In this document: piece by piece, positions 55,536 through 60,000 of the stretch
Layout of the letters: each line of letters begins with the position of its first letter
Numbering within the stretch: the first letter of the stretch is position 1
Source of the DNA: Takakia lepidozioides
Taxonomy: Eukaryota > Streptophyta > Takakiopsida > Takakiales > Takakiaceae
DNA length: 60,000 bases
Direction: 5' to 3'
Assembly: GCA_030704615.1 (NCBI GenBank)
Contig: CM060734.1
Location: 38,148,042 to 38,208,041 of the forward strand
Notes under the pieces: generated by a model
Databases searched by the model: none
What the model was told of the DNA's origin: nothing
What the model saw: only the letters and a program-made list of their open reading frames with translations
Made by a program: the position numbers and the translations under genes

Positions 55536-56185
55536 CTTATCGTTCGTCTCGGATCGGAGGTCAGGGAGGATACCCACTGGGTTAGGCCGATTCTAGAATC
55601 TGTTGTGAGTGATTTGCAGGAGCATGAGAGAGGAGTGCATTGGGGGCGATCAATCTTCGCTGATGCTGCAGCGTCTCTCTCACTCTGACTGCTCTAAATG
55701 TCCATCTCTTGCATTACACAAATACACTTGGATGATGGCTGAAGCAGTCCACGTTCCAGAGTTCTTAAAAAAGCAAAAACGAGAGTAAGCTTCCCATACC
55801 GCATTGATAGTGACAAACAATTCTTATGTTACTTACACCTCGTTGCTACATCTTACAAACAATTCTTATGTAGTCTATACCTCCAAGCTACTTACAAATA
55901 ATTATCACCTTGTTCAATTATCCCCACAACTATCTCCTCACCCACCCAAACCAGCGCAAAAAATATTCACAAACCTTCCCCTGCTCTCACAACCTGATAG
56001 CACTTAACCAATATTTCATCCATCCACAGACGCTCTCATCCATCCCATCATCCACAATCATTCACCCACCACACCCTGATCCCCAATACCCAATATCCTC
56101 ATTATATATCGAGCCAAAAACTTTAAAGTTTTGGTATTTCTACCACCCCAACCCAATTTATCCCCAATATATATCCTCCATTCAC
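55536..56185. other. Upstream region of the amidohydrolase gene
   Basis: No clear TATA box is visible near the start. ACAAACAATTCTTATGT is repeated at about 55814 and 55856. From about 55900 the plus strand becomes strongly C/A-rich and merges into the LINE-derived segment. Confidence 0.45.
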
Positions 56186-56189
56186 TCTT

Positions 56190-57277
56190 TAACCACCAGC
56201 TCCACAACTCCTCATATTCACCAACCAACCTCCAAATTTATGTCCCACCCACGCATTCCCTAACTCCCTATCCACATAATCCAACCATACCCCACAAGTG
56301 GCACCAGCCCTCACCCCTTCCCGCAATCCGCGACCCATACACCCTCCCCACCCCCCAACCCCTACCCCAAGGCGCGGCGCTACACGGATCGACCACCTCT
56401 CTACACACATAGCCCGCGTGGTCGATACCATATCTATCTTGACAAATCTAAATACTATTATCACCACCCTCCCACGTCACTTCACTCATACATAAATGCA
56501 TGTCTGTTGAAGTCATCTGCAAGGATGACGTGGTGGTGTTGGTTATCTGGATGGGTAATCGTTTGGGATATATTGTGTAGTATGTCTGTTATGAGGGAGA
56601 GATCCTCGGGGTGTGAGGGCATGTATAGATGTATTATGGTGATATGACAGAATGCGGGGGGGGGGGGGGGGGTGCAGCTGGATAATTTGAAGGTGCGATC
56701 GAAGGGGGATGGGTACCGTAAGTTTTGTGGTGGTGGTGGGAGAGTGGTGTGAGCGTAGAATTTCTAGTGCGACACCTCCCCTGGAGGGTTTGTATGGAGC
56801 AGAGCGACGAGATAGGCATTGTCGGGCAGTTAGAGGAGTGTTGTACAGTAGGTAATAGTCTGGTAGAAGCTTGTTTATGTATGAACTGCTAGTATTGTTC
56901 GTGTGTAACTTGGTTTCTTGGAGGAGGAAGATATGTGGTTTAGAAGAGTTGGTGAGGAGAGTGAGAAGGCTTTGTATACTGGTAGCCAATGACCCTACAT
57001 TCCAATAAGTAATAGTTAGTGCACAGGTGTGGATATCCGGGGTGGTAGGGGTAGGGCTGGGAGACGGTGGAACCAATGATGGTTCCACAGTTTGGGTTGT
57101 TGAGGTCGGGGGGTTGTATCCAGGTATCAGACTAACTGCGGCGATTGTGGATTTGAGGATGTCAGTGGAAATGAAGGGAATTTTGTGGGTAGCCTCGGTA
57201 TGATGTGAATAAGGAGCGGTTATGGTAGCGAGATGGTCGCCTAGGGTTTTATGTATAGCACCTGGTTGGGATTGCAT
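56190..57277 (-). pseudogene. LINE endonuclease (EEP) fragment with internal inversion
   Basis: Minus strand 57277-56543 encodes a Pro/Thr-rich leader and then an endonuclease/exonuclease/phosphatase start: CALTITYWNVGSLATSI, KPHIFLLQETKLHTN, SRGGVALEILRSHHS and, to about 56485, HHHVILADDFNRH (the GDFN motif with Gly to Asp). The next part of the same domain appears on the plus strand at 56340-56495 (PRRGATRIDHLSTHIARVV, then LPRHFTHT), so the two pieces are in opposite orientation around 56.5 kb. Reverse transcriptase is absent. A 17-G tract at 56656-56672 lies within the coding segment as a run of Pro codons. Confidence 0.75.
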
Positions 57278-57761
57278 CAGATTGAGGGATGCATGGAGTG
57301 AGGATAGGAGGTGAGGTGGGGCTAGGTAGTTGTGCGGATGTGGTGGCAGCCTTTTTAGTTGTAGGAGGAGGGGGCGTAGTTGGGAAGTGGAGTGGGAGTA
57401 GAGAAATCCATTACAGATTTCTGGCAGGGGTGAGATGATGATTATAAGGGAGAAGAGAAGATGGGGTTGTGGGAAGGATTTAAATTTTTGTAGTGCTTTA
57501 GAGAATGCTAGGTAATGGCTATGGGGAGCTCGAAGGTAGTGATGATTTGTGTGGGTGTGTGGGCGGCGGGAGGGTGTGGCGGGAAGAAGGGCGTGAAGTG
57601 GTCACCAATGTGTCTATACTTATGCATGAGCGACGAGGTGTCTGGTTGGAAGTATAATGAGTATCTGTCTTGCGTGTCGGCGGGAAGATTCTGAATAATG
57701 TTCTGAATAGATGTAGGCCCAAGGTTAGGGTGTATGTCACCACAACGTAGTAATATTAGAC

Positions 57762-58416
57762 ACTACAACAGATTGCGGCTTTTACGTCTCTGTGTTATGA
57801 TTGCAAATGCAGTTATGGAAGCCATTTACGACTTCCCGACTCTGAAGACGTAAAAGCCTAGTCAGTTGTGACATGGCAGATATGACTCTCTAGGCTGGCT
57901 GTGACGTGGCGCCTGAGCAGCTGTGGGGGTAGTCATACACGCTGGCTTTACGAATGACTGAACGGACAGTGTAGTACATGTCAGCGGCTGTGCAAGAGTG
58001 ACACGTGCTTGATACAGAAAATGACACGTGGCAAAGTGTTCGCTCTCCATGAGAGTGAACTATGACTACGGGCGTGCTAATCCAATTGCAACACGTGGCG
58101 TGTTGTAGTTTTTACACGTGGTCCCTCAGCAGATTGCCATGTGTTATGATGGGTGATTTTTTTAGGTATATTGCTTTTTTTTTTTAACATATTTGTATTT
58201 CTACAACGTGGTGTAGTACTATTGGAGAGTGAAAATAGATGTAGTCATTATTATGACTATGATAGAAGTCATATACATGTCTATTACAACAATGAAATAT
58301 AATATATAATACAAACAGGACAAGGCAGCAAAACATAACTGCAACAAGCTGAGCAAAACCAAGAGATTGTACACCATCTCTATTTATCAATCTATTTATT
58401 ATTATCATTTTTGTAG
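57762..58416 (+). mobile_element. CACTA-like nonautonomous candidate
   Basis: Left CACTACAACAGATTG and right CATTTTTGTAGTG share the 8-bp inverted end CACTACAA. Just inside the left end GGCTTTTACGTCT pairs with AGACGTAAAAGCC 70 bp away, a subterminal hairpin. ACGTGG motifs cluster at 57900-58120, as in the candidate at 17.6-18.2 kb. No convincing 3-bp duplication is seen. Confidence 0.4.
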
Positions 58417-58935
58417 TGATCTAAAAATACATAAAATAGTCACATGTTCTCATGTGAATTATAGTCTAACTGTAACACTTTGAAAAGTGTTCATCCAAAT
58501 CTTCTAACTACTCGTGTATTCCATCAATCTGCAACCCATCAAAAACTAGGGCTTGCATGGCTTTAAGAATCACTACAGCAAGGACATCTGTTTTGTTTTC
58601 CAAGTTCTTGCATAAGATGCACCAAGCAACATTGCATTGTGAGACACTCACTTACTATTACCCCAAAGCGTCCAGGGAAGGTCACTGAGCAACCTGCCAA
58701 GGCGGAAACAATTAAGAGAATTATCTAATACCATATATGAAAAACCAATGCCAGTGTTGTTTATGGTAACTTCTATCCCATGGACTCCTAAACAAACCAA
58801 ACAAATAGGTTGGTGTGTGTTGGCGAAGTCAGATACTTCACAAAGAAACATGCACTAAAAATGAGAGCCAGGAGGATAGGAAGGTCACTCACGTTTATAC
58901 AAAGACGTCTTGCCCACTGCCCAGCACCCTGCGTC
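58417..58935. other. No gene seen
   Basis: AT-rich, with short frames only. Confidence 0.45.
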
Positions 58936-58939
58936 ACCC

Positions 58940-59990
58940 ACACTCTATCTCTATTCCTTCAGCTATCCATGCCTCTGCACAAATCAAGTATTCATCCTTG
59001 CCTTGCTGCTAACAAATGACAATGACAGCCTACATTTGGAATAGGAAACACCCAACTCAGCGTAGCACACTAGGCGCTATGCTGAATTGCGTCTGCTACT
59101 CTCTGAAATGTAGCAGACATTCACCTTTCTGCCCCGGTTGACCCATCAGTGACTGGGCTCATATAAGTATTCATTCCACAGCTTCTCCTCATCTCTGTTA
59201 CCTGTTTTTTGATACTTCCCTGTTGTCACATTGGCAGTATCATGTCAAAGTCACTCCAAACTAGATTCACTCAACCAGCTAACTTGCAGAATTGAACATG
59301 GCAATTTAGGGCCGATTCTGATAAGAGGGAAAAACAGGGTGAAATGTGTTGAAGAAGATGCCTTCATAAGCAGTGCCTGATTTTATCACTTGTGCCGCTG
59401 CTGCTAGTTGACCATCTACCCATGCAGGGTTCTTGTAGCTATTGATCCACAGGGAGTCACAAGTAATCTTGTGCTTGAAATCTGGCCCTCTTGGATGAAT
59501 CTGGACCCACACGAAATCCCTGCTCCTTCAGCTATCCATGCCTCTGCACAAATCATGCATACATCCTCGCCTTGCTGCTAGCAGGTGACAATGACAGCCT
59601 AGAATTGTCAAAGCAAACACTAGCAGGGAAAATATGTTGAAGAAGGTACCTTCACCACTTTCCCCATCATTTGCTTTCAGGTCTCCAAAGCCCCATCCCG
59701 CGCTCCTCCTCTGCACACCCTGCAAGCATCGCATTCCACGACACCACATCTCGTTCAGCCATACTCCCTTGGCATCCTCAATGCTCCCACATTTAGCATA
59801 CATGGCCACCAGAGCAATGTTCAGGATGACATCTTGTGCTCTCTCTTTTTATGTCTCTCTAGTCATTCACGGCCAGAGAAACAGCATGATCGCGCACCTG
59901 ATTGTGCAAAGGTTCAGAAACACGGCCACCATGTCACCATGGACCTGTCAGGCCAAGATCCACTCAACCAGCTAACTTGCAGAATTCAAC
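58940..59990 (-). pseudogene. PPR-derived repeat unit, second locus
   Basis: Minus strand 59809-59610 reads MAMYAKCGSIEDAKGVWLNE, MWCRGMRCLQGVQRRS and AGWGFGDLKANDGESGEG, a PPR motif pair with losses. The roughly 560-bp noncoding segment described at 18.5-19.5 kb occurs here starting near 58943 and again near 59513, in the same order relative to the PPR piece. The repeat continues to the window edge. There is no intact frame. Confidence 0.7.
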
Positions 59991-60000
59991 ATGAAAATTT

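Noticed and set aside
55536-55577. Amidohydrolase start 14 codons upstream
   Set aside because: The upstream in-frame codon at 55577 is GTG, not ATG. The first ATG is at 55535 and gives the normal family N-terminus.

Overview
The window is plant nuclear DNA. It has spliced plant-type genes with GT-AG introns of about 100-1000 bp, PPR (pentatricopeptide) fragments, a chromodomain Ty3 retroelement, hAT, CACTA-like and pogo-like DNA transposons, and a SURNod19-family gene. The mix of low gene density, many PPR relics and several decayed transposon families fits a seedless land plant (fern or lycophyte grade). I cannot name the species. I see no tRNA, rRNA or CRISPR locus.

Layout. 0-5 kb: minisatellites, a tandem repeat with telomere-like GGGTTA blocks, and an unprocessed pseudogene of uridine kinase/uracil phosphoribosyltransferase. 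5.2-9.4 kb: a decayed hAT element framed by two oppositely oriented arrays of hairpin repeats. A third array of the same family lies at 33.6-34.1 kb. 10-15.4 kb: a hAT-like end and a 5'-truncated Ty3 chromovirus with its putative LTR. 15.4-28.8 kb: three relatives of a beta-class (motif IV before motif I) DNA-methyltransferase-like protein, two unrecognised divergent paralogues, a coding region with a CPWYLD motif, and an array of ten 22-bp palindromes. 18.5-19.8, 29.6-30.5 and 58.9-60 kb: PPR-derived repeat units. 38.6-41 kb: a retroelement remnant carrying a retropepsin and a cytosine-5 DNA methyltransferase in one frame, broken only by stop codons. 40.9-42.9 kb: the open C-terminal half of a SWIM-finger, transposase-like protein, followed by five more palindromes of the same 22-bp design as at 24 kb.

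43.2-55.6 kb is the only convincing island of host genes. Both genes are on the minus strand and splice in silico into complete proteins: a secreted SURNod19-family protein (3 exons, 419 aa) and a metal-dependent amidohydrolase of the TRZ/ATZ-MtaD type (10 exons, 468 aa) whose last exon is tandemly duplicated. Between them lie a cluster of SINE-like repeats and a 1049-bp pogo-like element with TIRs and a TA duplication. 56-60 kb: a rearranged LINE endonuclease fragment, a CACTA-like candidate and PPR relics.

The most interesting signal is the shared 22-bp palindrome design (GGAAA-nnn-GGNNCC-nnn-TTTCC) beside two otherwise unrelated genes: the methyltransferase-like gene and the SWIM transposase-like gene. 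It suggests one uncharacterised multi-gene transposon class that uses palindromic repeat arrays and carries a methyltransferase-fold protein lacking the usual catalytic motif.
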